Source: Hirsutella rhossiliensis (lineage: Eukaryota; Ascomycota; Sordariomycetes; Hypocreales; Ophiocordycipitaceae). Taken from it: DNA of 64,000 bases. The DNA lies in contig NW_025408667.1 of assembly GCF_020360975.1 (NCBI RefSeq), positions 2,418,001-2,482,000 of the forward strand, in the 5' to 3' direction. A program made the translations under genes and the position numbers. Below are positions 14,001 through 27,230 of this stretch, piece after piece (position 1 is the stretch's first letter; the number at the start of each line of letters is the position of its first letter). A model generated the notes under the pieces. It did not search any database, had not been told where the DNA came from, and was given only the letters and a program-made list of their open reading frames with translations.

Positions 14001-14789
14001 GCCTTTATTAAAATAGCCCCCTTTTTTACTATATATAGCTTTAAGCCGCCCTCCCTAATCTTATTTACTATAGATATAGTAATAGAGTAATATAATAGTT
14101 TATTCCTAGAAAGCATAGAAGCTATAGGAAACTATAGAATACTACTAATCTATAATAGCCGCCTTAGTATAAGATTAAGAGTAGTACGCTAATAAGACTA
14201 AGGCCTTAGCGGATAGGTTTATAGTAAGAGATAAAGTATAGCTTAACCTCTATAACTATAGGTTAGCGCGGCTAAAGAAGAAGCTAGATTAGCTATATAT
14301 AAAGTTTATAGTATAAAGGGTTATTAGCTTATAAGTAGTAGAGCTCGATAATCTTTTAATAAGGGTCTATAATAAGATTAACGTTAACCTCCTTTACTAA
14401 GCCTCCTTTAACCTACTACTTAGATAGGAAGTAACGGACGCTTAACCGCCTACTATTAAGGTAGAGGGGGATAATAAATTCGAGGTTAAGGAGATATAGG
14501 CTATACGCTAAAAGAAGGTTAGCTAGGGAAAACGCTAAGAGGTTCTTATAAAGTAGCATAGGTACCTCGACTTAATATAAGAACCTATACGTAAGTTTAT
14601 AGAAGCTATAGCCCTTAATAAGTTTAAGGCCCTATATAGACCGGTAAATAAGAATAATAGACTAGTAAACTACTAATAATAGCTTAGGCTAGGACTATAA
14701 AGTAAGTAAAGTAGAGGGGGTAGTTATAGTAATATAAGTATAATAGTATAAGTAAAGATAAAAATAGTATTTATTATAGGGTAGAGCCC

Positions 14790-15900
14790 TTAGACTACCT
14801 AGGCCTATTCCTTATTATTATTATTACCTTTATTATTATTATCGTTATCCTTATCTTTATTAGCCTCCTCTTTCTTATTAGTAGCGGCGGCGCTTTCTAG
14901 GGCGCTAAGGTAGCCCTTTAAGCCTATAAGCTAGTCAGCGGCGGCGGCGGCTCTAAGGGTAAAGGGGCGGCGGCTAGCGTTAATAGCGGCGGTAAGGGCG
15001 GTAGCGGTAGTAGAGGCGGGCATAGCTAAGGGAACCGCTAATAGGGCGATAGAGGTAGTATCCCTAGCGCCGGGTATATTAAAGGTAGAAGTAAAGGAGT
15101 AAAGAAGTAAGGACTTACTTAAGTATAAGGCCCTATCGCTTAAGGGCGCGGAGGTTACGGTATATAGTAATAGCGGCGGTAAGGCGCTTTTTAGTAGCCC
15201 CCCGCGCCTACCTATATAAGCCGGCCTTCTAAGCTAACGCCGTAGCGAGTAGGACGGGAGGCGCCGCCTTATAGGCGCGACCGGCGCGCGCGCACTAGTA
15301 GTAGCTACTACCGCGGCGGCGCCCGACCTAGTTAAAGTAGTTAAGCTCCTACGACGTATAATATATATAAGGGGCCGCGTAGGCGGCTCTAGCTTATACT
15401 TAGTATTTATACTTTAAGAAGTTAGCGGAAAATAGCTACTACGCTTACTAGGTAGTAGACCTATAAGGGTAGTAGAGGTAGAGGTAGGGGTAGAGGGGCC
15501 GGGCGTTATAGCTAGCGGCGGGGACGCCGTTATTACTTAGAAGGGCGATATAAGGGCGGCTAGCGTAGTAAAGGTAGAGGCAGCGGCGGTAAGCGCGGTC
15601 GCGGGGGCGCGGGTAAGAGTAACGGTAGCGGCGGAGCTATTATTAGCTATACCTAGTATAGCGTCGATAAATAACTCTATACGCTCTAAGAAAGAGGAGG
15701 CGGGGGAGAGGGAGGTAGATATATCTATTATAAAAGTTAGTATTATAGATTATAGCCTCCCGCTTTATAAGGTAGGGAACTTACTAGTTAAAGTTATTAT
15801 TATTAAGGCTATTATTACTACTATAGCTATTACTATAAGTATACGTTAATAGAGCGGCTTATATAGCTTAGAACGAACTAATGCCTTAGGTAGAGCGGAA
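14790..15900 (-). other. GC-richer block with an antisense open frame, between integrase and 3' LTR of element E
   Basis: The plus strand shows runs of ggcggcgg, unlike the surroundings. On the minus strand one frame can be read with only TAA/TAG interruptions. It gives Ala/Thr-rich sequence with KKRLTAAITIYRNLRALK near 15150 and a charged Asn/Lys tail (NKKEEANKDKDNDNNNK) near 14850. Another minus-strand frame is also fairly open in 15400-15700, so the true frame is not settled. Plant Tat-lineage gypsy elements have antisense ORFs at this place; whether this one was ever translated is unknown. Confidence 0.35.
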
Positions 15901-16453
15901 CTTATTTATTACTACTATTACTATAGTTAAAAAAGGAAGAGAAGGAAAGGAAGAAGGAAAGGGGGGATACTACTTTATATACCCTTAGGTAAAGGAGGCT
16001 ACTTATTATAAAGTAGACCTAAGAGGGTATAGGCTATAGTCGCGCTACTACCCCCCTCTACTATATACGGTATATTATTCGTACGCGATAAAAGGTAACG
16101 AATTAACTAAGCTACCTAGCTTATTAATTAACTATACTTATTAACTATCTAGGCAACGCTTAGACTCTTATACTACTTAAGGCTAAGGGGATAAGTAACC
16201 TAAGGCTTACGTAGGTCTAGGCCGGCCGCTAGCTACTTAAGGGCGTATATAATAGGTTACGCCCTTATTTAAATAGCTAGCTAGCTAATAAGTATAGAGC
16301 TTAGTTCCGGCTACTTAGGCTAATAAGTATAAGGATAATAAGGCTAGTAGGGCTAGTATAATTAATAGGAAAGGGTAGGGTAAAGTTAGTAGTATAGGCT
16401 TAATAGTATAAAAGCTATTAATTAAGTAGCGCCGCGCTACGCTTAAGGGAGGG

Positions 16454-16642
16454 TATTATATAAGAGTCTTTAACTATTATAAGTTATAAGCTTAGGCTAT
16501 AACCTAAGCTATATAGTTATATATAAAGGGCTAGATCCTATATATATATATAGGCTAGCTATATATAAGAGAGCTCTATATAGCTTATTAATATTATCTT
16601 ATAAATAGTACCTATATATATACCTCTACTTACTCTATAATA
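16454..16642 (+). repeat. 3' LTR of gypsy element E (189 bp)
   Basis: Near-identical to 8434-8622. It is preceded by a purine tract (gcttaagggaggg), as expected for the plus-strand primer. Confidence 0.85.
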
Positions 16643-17311
16643 TAAACTAAGTAAATACTATTTTAAATAAATAAATTCTTATATAAAGTACCTTTTCGAC
16701 TATATCTAAGAGTTTAGTAAGGTAAAACTAATAGTAGGGCTTAAGTTAGGTAAGAAAGTCTTAAAGTATACTATAAGTACCGTTAAATAGTCCTAGCTAT
16801 TTTAGTTTAACTACTTTTCTAAGGTCCTTAACTTATCTATTACCTCTTTTATTCCTAAGTAACTATACCTTATATTAAAAGGTAATAATCTCGCGTATTA
16901 TATCCTAAGGTAATATAGTAGCTTTAAAGTTAATTAATTTAGTTTATTATATAGGTATATTAATAGTTGTAATATTACTTAAAGTAATATAGTATTATAT
17001 TAAATAAAAGCTTTTAACGTATAATAACTAATATTATTCTTAAGGGATAAACCTATTAAGGGGTTTATATTAATAAATATAATAGAATATAGTCTAAGTA
17101 ATAATAAGTTTATTATATTAGTAATATATTAAAGGTTATAGACTATAGACTATAACTAAGTAATTAAGTAATTAGAATTAAAGATAAGATTATAATAAAG
17201 ATCGTAATAATTATAATATATTAAAAGCTAGAGAGCTATTTATTTAAAGGAGTAAAAGTAAGTAGCTATATATACTTATAAAGACTATTTTTAGATTATA
17301 GTCCTAGCTAT
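16643..17311 (-). mobile_element. Reversed 5' fragment of gypsy family A/B (partial LTR, leader and start of gag)
   Basis: It is the reverse complement of the sequence at about 19700-20390 (element A) and 46830-47410 (element B). The gag leader lies in about 16643-17020 and the 3' part of the LTR in about 17021-17311. Both ends are truncated: the left end is cut by element E's 3' LTR, and the right end stops inside the LTR. Differences from A and B are mostly C-to-T and G-to-A. Confidence 0.75.
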
Positions 17312-18490
17312 AATCGCCTTTATAACTTACTATAGCTTACTTATAAGCTATTCTCTTAAGTAGTAATCTATTTATATAAGGCTTACTTAGCTTATATACG
17401 CTTTAAGTAAGCTAAGCTTAAGTAACTTTTTATCTTAATTATTATTTTAAGCCGCCTAATTATATAAATATAGCTAGCTTTCTTATAGCCCGCTAACTAT
17501 AGTTATAATACTTAATAAGATCTTTAGTTAATACTAAGGCTATATTATAATATATATCTTAAAAGAATATATACTATAGCGTAAATAGTAAGTAAGCTAC
17601 TTTATTAGCTAATATTATAATTTTAGGTAGCGTATAAATAGCTTAGTTAAAACTACTTATAAGGATATTATTATTATTAATATTACGCTAAGGACCTAGC
17701 TAGAGGTATCTAAAACTTTAATATTAAATAAGAGGGAAAAACTAAAGTACTTAAAGGAAAACCCTTCCTTCTTTTAATATAGGTCCGCCTTAAATAAGGT
17801 TATAGTAGTAGTATATAGGAAGTTTACGCTAGCTACTACGGGCTCCTCTCGCGCTATAGTATCTTAGTATAAGCCCTCTTAGGCTATAGCCGCTACTACC
17901 CTAAGCGGCCGCAGCCCGGGCTCGTTAGCCTAGGCCTAGGGTTATAGGTAGTAGTCTCTCTCTAAGGGCCTAACTCGCGGGCGCCTCTATTTACTATAGC
18001 TCCCGCGTTATCGCCGTATAGCCGCGGTCGCGTCGGCTTATCGGTCCGTTAGTTAGTAAGGTAGGTAATATCTAGTTACTAGGCCGGGCGCTAATATAGG
18101 TCGCTCCTAGGTAAGGCCGGCTAATTAAAATTTAGTTAGCTAGCTCTACTAATCGTAAATCGGTTCCCGTCTAGCTATATTACTTCCTAATTAAGGGCGC
18201 GGCGGCCTATATTTACCTTCTATCTTATAGTTACTAATTACGCGCGCCCGGCTTACGTATATATATACCTACCCTCTCCCTTTAGTTTTATTCGTGCCTC
18301 CTCCTATCTCTTTATTATCTATCTTTTTTATAGGCCTAACTACTACCTTACCCGCCTTATTTCTATAACTCTAGGTCTCCTTAGCACTATATCTAGTTCG
18401 CTTATCGCCGCGTTATAATATCTAACTAAGAAGCTAACTTAGGTAGTAGTAGCTTGCCTCCTTTAAAACCCCCTCCTTATAAGAAAGTCG
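17312..18490. other. RIP-degraded repeat DNA without a recognised gene
   Basis: No clear domain. About 17668-17761 is shared with about 44970-45065 (see the repeat entry there). From about 17880 the sequence is richer in GC and CpG (agcggccgc, gcccgggc), which suggests a different or younger repeat than its neighbours. Confidence 0.35.
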
Positions 18491-18499
18491 CTACTATAG

Positions 18500-19360
18500 C
18501 GGGATCGGAGCGCTTTATTCTATGTTTTATATATATTAGGCGTCTTACTAGTAAGCTTACTTATAAGTCCTTCGCTAGCTATTAGAATTAGTCTTATAAG
18601 TATTAATCCCGGTTTTATCTTAGGTCGGTCCTACCTTTAGTATATTTTTTTAGCTAACTTTAATAGCTATAAAGGCTAAAGCGTATATTACTTACGCTAA
18701 CTCTAACTAGTCTTATTACTAAGTAAGTAACCCCTTCCCGCTATAGTACTATCTAAGTTCGGTGCTAATCTATATTCTAAATTACCTTTAAAGGTAAGGA
18801 GGCTACTTATACCCTCTACTAAGTATAATCTAAGGTTAATAGCCCCTCCCTAATTAAGGGTTTAGTATAAGAGCGCCTTTATCGCGCTACTTTAGAAACT
18901 TATATTTACGCTAGTCGGAAGGCCCCCGCCGCTAAGGGTAAGGGCGTATTAAGTAAGTCCGCTCTTAGTCCGGCTATAGTCGCTAAGAATATTAAGACGC
19001 TCGCGTTAGCTTTTACCCGTTTTATAGACGATACCCGCTATATATACGAGTCCCTAGAGAAGTACCTAGGTAAGCTTAGCGATACTATTAAGACCCTAGC
19101 CTAAGTCGGGCCTAAGTCGCTCTTAGTTACCTAAAAGACTCTTATAGCGGTTAACGATCTCGCCGACTATTTCTATCCTATTATTAGTAACGGCCTTAAT
19201 AGCGAGGATAGCGGTTTTAATCTTACTAGGCCTAGTCCGGCCCTAGTCCCTTTTAATAAGGGGAAGGGCAAAGGTAAGGGTAAGGTAGCAGCCGCGTTTA
19301 AGGCCCTATTTAAGGCTAAGGCTAACCTATAAGGATATTATTATAAGGTATAGGTAATAA
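18500..19360 (+). pseudogene. Unrecognised RIP-broken frame with a Gly-Lys repeat near its C-terminus
   Basis: A plus-strand frame can be read from about 18890 to 19350 with only a few TAA stops: FTRFIDDTRYIYESLEKYLG, then NDLADYFYPIISNGLN, then NKGKGKGKGKVAAAF. The helical, charged middle and basic Gly-Lys tail look like a nucleic-acid-binding or gag-like protein, but I recognise no family. Upstream, about 18500-18880 is probably the same protein with more stops. Element A begins about 170 bp downstream. Confidence 0.35.
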
Positions 19361-19520
19361 GCGTAGGATCGGGTAATTAATAATAAAGGTAAAGCGAGCG
19401 GTTAACGGAGTATAGGGTAGGATTTCGTCTAGAATTTATAACGAGTATATAAGGGCCTAAATAATATATTAAAAGAATAGCGTTATAAAAGATACTTATA
19501 AACTTACTTATTAAAGCTAA

Positions 19521-19525
19521 GGACT
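19521..19525. repeat. Target-site duplication (ggact), left side of element A
   Basis: Identical to 26239-26243 on the far side of the element. This fixes the borders of gypsy A. Confidence 0.85.
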
Positions 19526-19991
19526 TATTACGACCACGGCTACTAGGCCGCTGACGGTCGACCGCGTTAAGTATATAACACGGTCTAATAGATAAATAGT
19601 TAGCACGACTATCTAATAGATATAAGATTAAGGGGATCGTAGAGATCTAAGTAATCTAGGATTAATAAGATTACTATACTTTATACGATCTAACGTTAGG
19701 GATTATAGCTAGGCCTATAATCTAAGGATAGTCTTTATAAGTATATATAGCTACCTACTTTTACTCCTTTAAATAGATAGCTCGATAGCTTTTAATATAA
19801 TTATTATAATCTTTATCATAATTTTATCTTTAATTTTAATTACTTAATTACCTAGTTATAGTCTATAGTCTATAACCTCTAACTTATTACTAACGTAATA
19901 TACTTATTACTACTTAGACTACGCCCTATTATATCTATTAATATAAACCCCTTAATAGGTTTATCCCTTAAAAGTAATACTAGTTATTATA
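19526..19991 (+). repeat. 5' LTR of gypsy element A (466 bp)
   Basis: It starts tattacgaccacgg and ends ttattata, and matches 25773-26238 at equal length with RIP-type transitions. Its last ~250 bp are shared with the LTR of element B, but its first ~215 bp are not. Confidence 0.9.
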
Positions 19992-22900
19992 CGTTAAAAG
20001 CTCTTATTTAGTATAATACCGCGTTACTCTAAGTAATATTATAACTATTAATATACTTATATAGTAAGCTAGATTAACTAACTCTAGAGCTATTATATCG
20101 CCTTAGGATATAATACGCGAGATTATTACCCTTTAATATAAGGTATAGGTACTTAGGAATAAAGGAGGTAATAGATAAGTTAAGGGCCTTAGAGAAGTAG
20201 TTAAACTAAAATAGCTAGTACTATTCGACGGTACTTATAGTATACTTTAAGACTTTCTTACCTAACTTAAGGCCTACTACCGGTTTTACCTTATTAAACT
20301 CTTAGACCTAGTCGAAAAGATACTTTATATAGGAAATTATTTATTTAAAATAGTACTTACTTAGTTTAGACCTATTATAAGGGATTTTCTTAATAACTAA
20401 CTAGCGTAATAAGATAATAAGATAGATAAAGTCTTTACTAGTTTCTAAGGATTTAAAGAAGCTATTATAAAGGTATTTAGAATTACTAATAAGGAATAAG
20501 AAGTAGAATAAAAACTTCGAGAACTTTAATAAAGGATCTTAATATTAGATTATACTATAAAGTTCCGTTAAGTTACCTTAAAGCTTAATTAGGACGACGA
20601 ACCCCTTATATTATAATTCTATAATAAGCTTAAAGAAGAAGTTAAGGATAAGCTCTATAAGGAAAATCGACTTAATAACCTTTTAGACTATATTACTATA
20701 GTAGTATAAATCGATAATAGATAGTATACGTAACGCTAAGAAAAGAAATAAGGAAGAAGAAACTAAAACCCTTCCTATAAAAATAACTTTAGCTAACGCG
20801 CTAACTATAAGAAAAAGCGCGAAATATAAATAGCCTAGGTATATATAATAAATCCTAGACTAATAGATTTAAGTATAATATAAAAAGGTAAAGGAAGGTA
20901 TTTTAACTATAAGAAACTTAGATATTACTTTAAAGAATATAGATAACCTTATAAGGAAAAGAAAACCTATTAAGTACTAGCCCTAGAAGGTACGAAATAC
21001 TTAAACGCTATTAATAGATAGGAACTAAAGTATAAACTCCTTAGTTAAACTATATACTATAATAATAAATATATAATATACCTAAGCGATAAGAATAGTA
21101 CTAGATAGTTCTTAAAGCTACTAAAGAAAACCCTTATAATAATATAATAAAGGGATCTTAAAATATAGAAATAAGTTAAATTTATAGAACTAAAACACCC
21201 TTATCTTAAAGGAGTCTCCTAAGACTAGATTAAGATAAATAGTAAATAATTCTAGGAAGATATATAAAATAAAACTTAATAATAATAATAAGTAGTCTAT
21301 AAATAATATAATAAAGAAGATATAAATATAGCCCTTATACCTACGAAACTTAGATAATAACCTAAAAAAGAATAATAAAGTATTAATAATATAAGCTCTA
21401 AAAAATAAGAAATACCTAGATAAATAAAAGATAAGAATAGACTTATACTACTACCTTTATTACTAAGGGAAAATACTACGATTAAAGAATACGCTCTATA
21501 CTTTAAAGAATTTAAAAAAATACTTAAAATTAGAACTTAATAAATACCTTAAATTCTTATAGAAAACTAATAAGCTATATTAATTAGATATTAACTAGTA
21601 CTATATAAAGGAGACTACGCTATAGCTATCGCTATAGTTAATACCTTTATAGCTCTATAATAAGAATAGTAACTATAAGTAGAATTTAAAGATAATCTAT
21701 AAATACTACTTACTTATAAGTACTATAAGTATATTTTATAGATATTATATATCTACTTAGATTATATAATATACTTCTAAATAAAGGTATAATATAAAGC
21801 TTTCTTAGTTAAGTTTAAGAGATAAGTACTTTCGAAAACTTACCTAACTATAAAACTAAACTACTAAAAAATTAATTAATACTACTTAAATAACTAAGTT
21901 ATATTATAAAAACTTAATTATAATATACTACTTAAATACCGCGATAATTATAGTTTATTAATAAGATATCTTTTAGAGATATATAAAATCTATAAATATA
22001 CTAAAATAAAGGAATAGTATAACGCTACTTACTTTAAGGTATCTAAACCCTTAATCTTTAAAGACTTATATAATAAGTTAAATATAATAAAGAAGATTAT
22101 AATAAATATATATACCTAAACTATAGAGTTTATAAATATAAAAAAGTATAAGTATAGTATAAACGGTATACTAAAAGATTATTAGTAATATATATAAAGG
22201 CTATAAGCTATATTTAACTAAGGAAAAATCGATATATAAATACTATATAAAAAATAAAAAGATATTAAATAAAAACTTAACCTTTAGTATAAAAATAAAT
22301 AGAATTATAAAGTATAGTATATAATTAACTATAAAGTAGTATAATATAAACGATATAGTATTAAGAAATAAGAAATCTTTAATTAGCTATAAGAAATTAG
22401 TCTCTTAAGCCTTAATATAATACTATATAATAAAAATTTAAAGAAATAATATTAATAATAAATTAAAGAAAAATAGCTAAATAAAATAAAAATAGACTAA
22501 GTAAAAAAAAGGTATACTATTTATAAAAGGGCTATAGACTAGCACGATATAATAAGATCTAAGGACCCTATATATAGTAATAGTAAGCTATAGTAACTAA
22601 ATAGTATTAGATATTTAAATCGCGGGATATTATATATATATACTTTTAAACTATAGCGCGATAGGTAATTACGTTTTACTTAAAGTCGTTAATCGTTACT
22701 AACTTATATAGAGATATAAGAAAGATCTATATAAACTTATAAATATTAAAGGAGAGGCCTTTAACTATAATAATAAAATTATTAATATAGAGATTAATTA
22801 CCTTAATATTAATATTTAGTACTATAATAAATAAGTTAACTTTAATATTATAGATATTAAAGAATACGACCTTATATTAAGACTTCTATAGCTATAGGAA

Positions 22901-25772
22901 AGCAACCTACTAATTAACTAGAAAACTAGCTAGCTACGTTAAAATAAAAATATAAGTTTCTAAGACTAATAGATTTAAGAGAAAGTAAAATTTTATAATA
23001 ATTTAGTACTAAATAGTATAAAAGGGATAACCTTTTAAGTAAGTTATTATAGGCTTTAGCGATATAAACGAAAATAGTAACTAAACTAGCGGATATAATA
23101 AAATCGACTAATAAGACCTATATACTAACTAATATAGCTATATAACTTAGTATCTAATATAAATAGAATAAAGGATATAATATAAAGATCTAAAGAGTTA
23201 TTACTACTTTAAGGAAAGACCTTAAATAAATTAATAAAGAGCTTAAGTTAAGAGAAAAAAAGAAAGAATAAAGCCTATAAGATAAAATAAAGAATATCCC
23301 TTAGGAATACCGGAAATATAATAAACTCTTTAAGGAAGAACTTAAGATAAAGTTACCTAAAAATAGCTAATAAGACCATAAAATTTATCCTAAAGATAAA
23401 ATAACGCTAATATTCTATAAGATCTATAACTTAAATAAAAAGTAACTATAAATACTATATAACTACTTTAATAAGAATCTATAAAAGGGATATATATAAA
23501 CGTTAATATTTAAAGTAAGCTACCTAGTTATATTTATTTTAAAGAAAAATAGTAAGCTATAACTAGTTATTAACTATAGACGCTTAAACGATATTATAAT
23601 AAAGGACCGAATACTATTACCGCTTATATTAGAACTATAAGATTAACTATATAGTAAAAAATAGTTTATAGCTTTTAACCTTAAAGGCGCCTATAACTTA
23701 ATATATATAAAAAAGGAATATAAATAGATAATAGCTTTTAAAACGAAATTTAGACTATTTAAATATCTAGTAATACTATTTAGACTTATAAATATACTAG
23801 CTACCTTTTAATAGATAATTAATAATATCCTATATAAATACTTAGATATCTTTATAGTAGTATACTAAGATAATATCTTAATTTTCTTAGATACCTTAGA
23901 AGAATATAAGGAATATATCTATAAGGTACTCCGCGCGCTTTAAAATATAAAGTTACTAGTTAAACTAAAGAAAGGTAAGTTCTATATATAAGAAGTAGAC
24001 TTTCTTAGATATATAATCTTATTAAGAGAGATATAAATATAATAAAATAAGATTAACTTAGTTAAAGAATAGCTAACGCTAAAGAACGTTAAGGATATAT
24101 AAAGTTTCCTAGGATTTATAAATTACTACTAACGATTTATTAAAGATTTTAAAAAGATTATAGTACTACTATATAACTTAACGAAGAAGGAAAAAGAATT
24201 TATATAGGACGATAAAGCTAACGAAGCTTTAAAAGATATTAAAACTATAATTATATAAGAACTAGTCTTAACTACCTTCGATTTAAAACGATAAATCGAA
24301 CTAGAAACTAATATATTAGACTTTACTTTAAGAGTATAAATCGGATAAAAAGATAATAAAGGAAAACTATAACTAATTATATTTTATTTAAAGAAGCTAT
24401 ATAGCGTAGAACTTAATTACCTTATCTACGATAAAGAATTCCTTAGAATTATTTAAGCTTTTAAAGAATTTCGATACTACCTTCTTAAAAGTATATATAA
24501 AGTTAAGGTTTATATAGATTATAAAAATATCTTATACTTTATAATAATATAATAGTTAAACGGATAATAGATCTAATAGGCTAAATACTTATTAGAATTC
24601 GACTATAAATTAATCTATAAAAAAGGAATAGAAAATAGTTAAGCTAATACCTTTAGTCGATAAAGTAACTATAATATAAGAGTACTTATAGTAAAAGGAT
24701 AGCTCTTAGAAATTAATAAAAGTAGGAACTACTAGTAACGATAGCTAAATATAATATTTAAAGTATAACCTAATAACTTAATATATTAAAACTAGCGCTA
24801 TAAAATGCTAAACTATAGGAAAAGATTAAAGTTAATAATAATTAAGAATATAAAGTAAAATAAATACTAGATATAAGAAAATAAGGTTAGTAATAAAAAT
24901 ACCTTATTATGTAAAAGGGTTATAGACTAAAGGAAAATACCTAGGAACTACTTAAGTACTTAACCTACTATAGCTTTTTACTTCGATAATTTTACTAAAA
25001 GGTTTAGGAGGGATTAAAGGACTAAGATCTATAAACTCCTTACTAATACTAAATAAGGACTAATTCGCTTTATTAAGAACGCCTAACGATTTTAAGTTAT
25101 TTACTACTTAATATTTATCTATATTAAGCGTAGGTAAAACGCTATCCTTAGTATTTACTTTTTAAATACTATAATAAAATAACTTAGAACTCTTTTCCTT
25201 TATATAATTCTAAATCTTTTAAATATAAGCTAAACAATTAATAGTAATAGATATTTATAACTAAAGGTTCGTAAGCTATACTTAAAGCTTTAATAAGGCT
25301 TCCCTAGCTTCCTCCTCTTTAAAATATAGCCTATACTACTCTACTAATAATTTAATTACTAAAAGAAGGATATTAGCTACTATATATAGAAAGAATTAAA
25401 AGATACTTATAAGAAGAGGCTACTAAAATACTATTATAATAAGAATAACTACTAGTAATATAATTATTATAGCGCGAAGAATTTTTAGCTATTTAATAAT
25501 TTATTTTCTTTACTTTAAAGTATTAAGTATATAGTATATTAATAGGATCTCTACTTAAGTTAATATATTTAGTAAGAGTAGCGCGCTCGGAGGCTTTCTA
25601 GGAACGATATTTTAGTATATAACTAAATATACTATTAGTAGTATATCCCGAAAAGATAAAGAAATTAAGAATAATATACTTACGTATAATATAATAAGGG
25701 TATACTTATATATAGTAGCTAAGGTAGCTATCGTAGGTCTTTTAAATAAGACTAAAAGGAGGGGAGATATTA

Positions 25773-26238
25773 TATTATAACTATAGCTACTAGGCCGCTA
25801 ACGGTCGACCGCGTTAAGTATATAATACGGTCTAATAGATAAATAGTTAGCATGACTATTTAATAGATATAGGATTAAAGGGATTATAAAACTCTAAGTA
25901 ATCTAAGATTAATAAGATTACTATGCTTTATACGATCTAACGTTAGGGATTATAGCTAGGCCTATAATCTAAGGATAGTCTCTATAAGTATATATAGCTA
26001 CCTACTTTTACTCCTTTAAATAGATAGCTTAATAGCTTTTAATATAATTATTATAATCTCTATTATAATCTTATTTTTTATTCCGATTACTTAATTACTT
26101 AGTTATAGTTTATAGTCTATAACCTCTAACTTATTACTAACGTAATATACTTATTATTACTTAGACTACGCCTTATTATATCTATTAATATAAACCCCTT
26201 AATAGGTTTATCCCTTAGGAATAATACTAGTCGTTATA
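25773..26238 (+). repeat. 3' LTR of gypsy element A (466 bp)
   Basis: It starts tattataactatag and ends tagtcgttata. It is directly preceded by the polypurine tract and followed by the GGACT duplication at 26239-26243. Confidence 0.9.
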
Positions 26239-27218
26239 GGACTATTATATTTAAAAGCTTAACTTTAAAAACTAAATCTAATAAGTTAGCTTACTTAAAG
26301 TTTAATATACTTTAATACTAGTACTCCTTATAATACTATTATATTATTAAATATATTATATTATAACTACGTTTTCTTATATATCTCTTACCTTATAATT
26401 ATAAAATAAATACTATTTATATTAGTAATACCTTAGCTTTCTAAGTATACCGAAAACTAGCTTTAAGAAGCACTTAAAGCTATTAAAAATAGGATACTTT
26501 AGCTTTATACTAGTCGAAAGTAAGGTATTTTAAGAGGGACCCTTTATATATATTTTAAAGGGGCTTTACTTATTAAGGTAGTAAAATAAGTATATTAAAA
26601 GCTTAGCTAAGAGTAGGAAAAATACCTTACTAACTAAGTTATTACCTAGGCCGCACTTAAGCTACCTCTAATATATTATTAAGGTAAGGAATTTACTAGC
26701 TATATCGTTAAGGCTAGCGGCGATACCCGTCTACTTAAGAAGTAATAGATTTCGGGCTTTTTAGCCTAGAACCTAAAGATTAGTACTATTAAAAGTAGAT
26801 CTCTTAATTTTAATTACGTTAATAGCGCCTCTATAGCCTATATTAAGGAATAGTTTTAATTACTTAAGCTACTAGCTATATAAGTAATCCTATTAAAGTC
26901 CTACTTTAATATAGCCGAAATAAGTATCTTTAAAGGCCTTAGCTTTAATAGTTTAGTACTAAGGAGCTTAGAAAAGTAAGAGACTCTTAAAAAGTAACTA
27001 AGATCGCGTTATTAAACTATAATAGTTAAATATATCTTTACTATAAGCTAGGCCTTAACTCCCCTTATAATTTTTAAGGGTTAAGACCTTTAATACTAAT
27101 AGTTCCTTAATAAACTTAATTTTTTATAAGATTAAGACTTTATTACCTCCTTAAAAGGCTAGATAAGTAATACTATTACTATTAAATAGCTAAAGTAGGT
27201 TTTTATCCTTTAAATAAA

Positions 27219-27230
27219 GTACTATAAGTA
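27219..27230. repeat. 12-bp target-site duplication of the LINE (left copy)
   Basis: gtactataagta is repeated exactly at 33778-33789, directly after the A-rich tail of the LINE. Confidence 0.85.

Larger units (their letters stand above)
8434..16642 (+). mobile_element. Ty3/gypsy LTR retrotransposon (element E) with 189-bp LTRs, RIP-inactivated
   Basis: Two LTR copies of equal length bound the element. Internal order is gag-like sequence (about 8700-9800), a retropepsin-like block (about 9900-9970, TLID followed by KGY where the family has SG), then the inserted repeat R1 (10000-11055). Reverse transcriptase follows in about 11600-12560: FIKLDIK, then RLLTPFGLLRAPTTF-like blocks, then YIDNILIYISG. 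RNase H lies in about 12560-12850 and integrase in about 13400-14000. About 1.8 kb between integrase and the 3' LTR holds a GC-richer block with an antisense open frame. The left flank is copia and the right flank is a gypsy fragment, so no target duplication is seen. CpG is better kept here than in its neighbours. The element is inactive because of its many stops. Confidence 0.85.
19526..26238 (+). mobile_element. Ty3/gypsy chromovirus-type LTR retrotransposon (element A), integrase core deleted, RIP-inactivated
   Basis: 6713 bp with two 466-bp LTRs and a 5-bp duplication. Gag and a zinc-knuckle remnant lie in about 20100-21000. Reverse transcriptase is in about 23550-24250 (FNLKGAYNLI, LFKYLVILFRL, NILIFLDT). 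RNase H is in about 24260-24700, and a purine tract (aaaaggaggggaga) precedes the 3' LTR. Compared with element B the frame jumps at about 24795 from the start of integrase to sequence near the end of the polyprotein, so about 1.15 kb including the catalytic core is missing. CpG is depleted as well as CpA, a heavier RIP load than B. The copy could only have moved with help from a complete relative, or the deletion came later. Confidence 0.9.
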
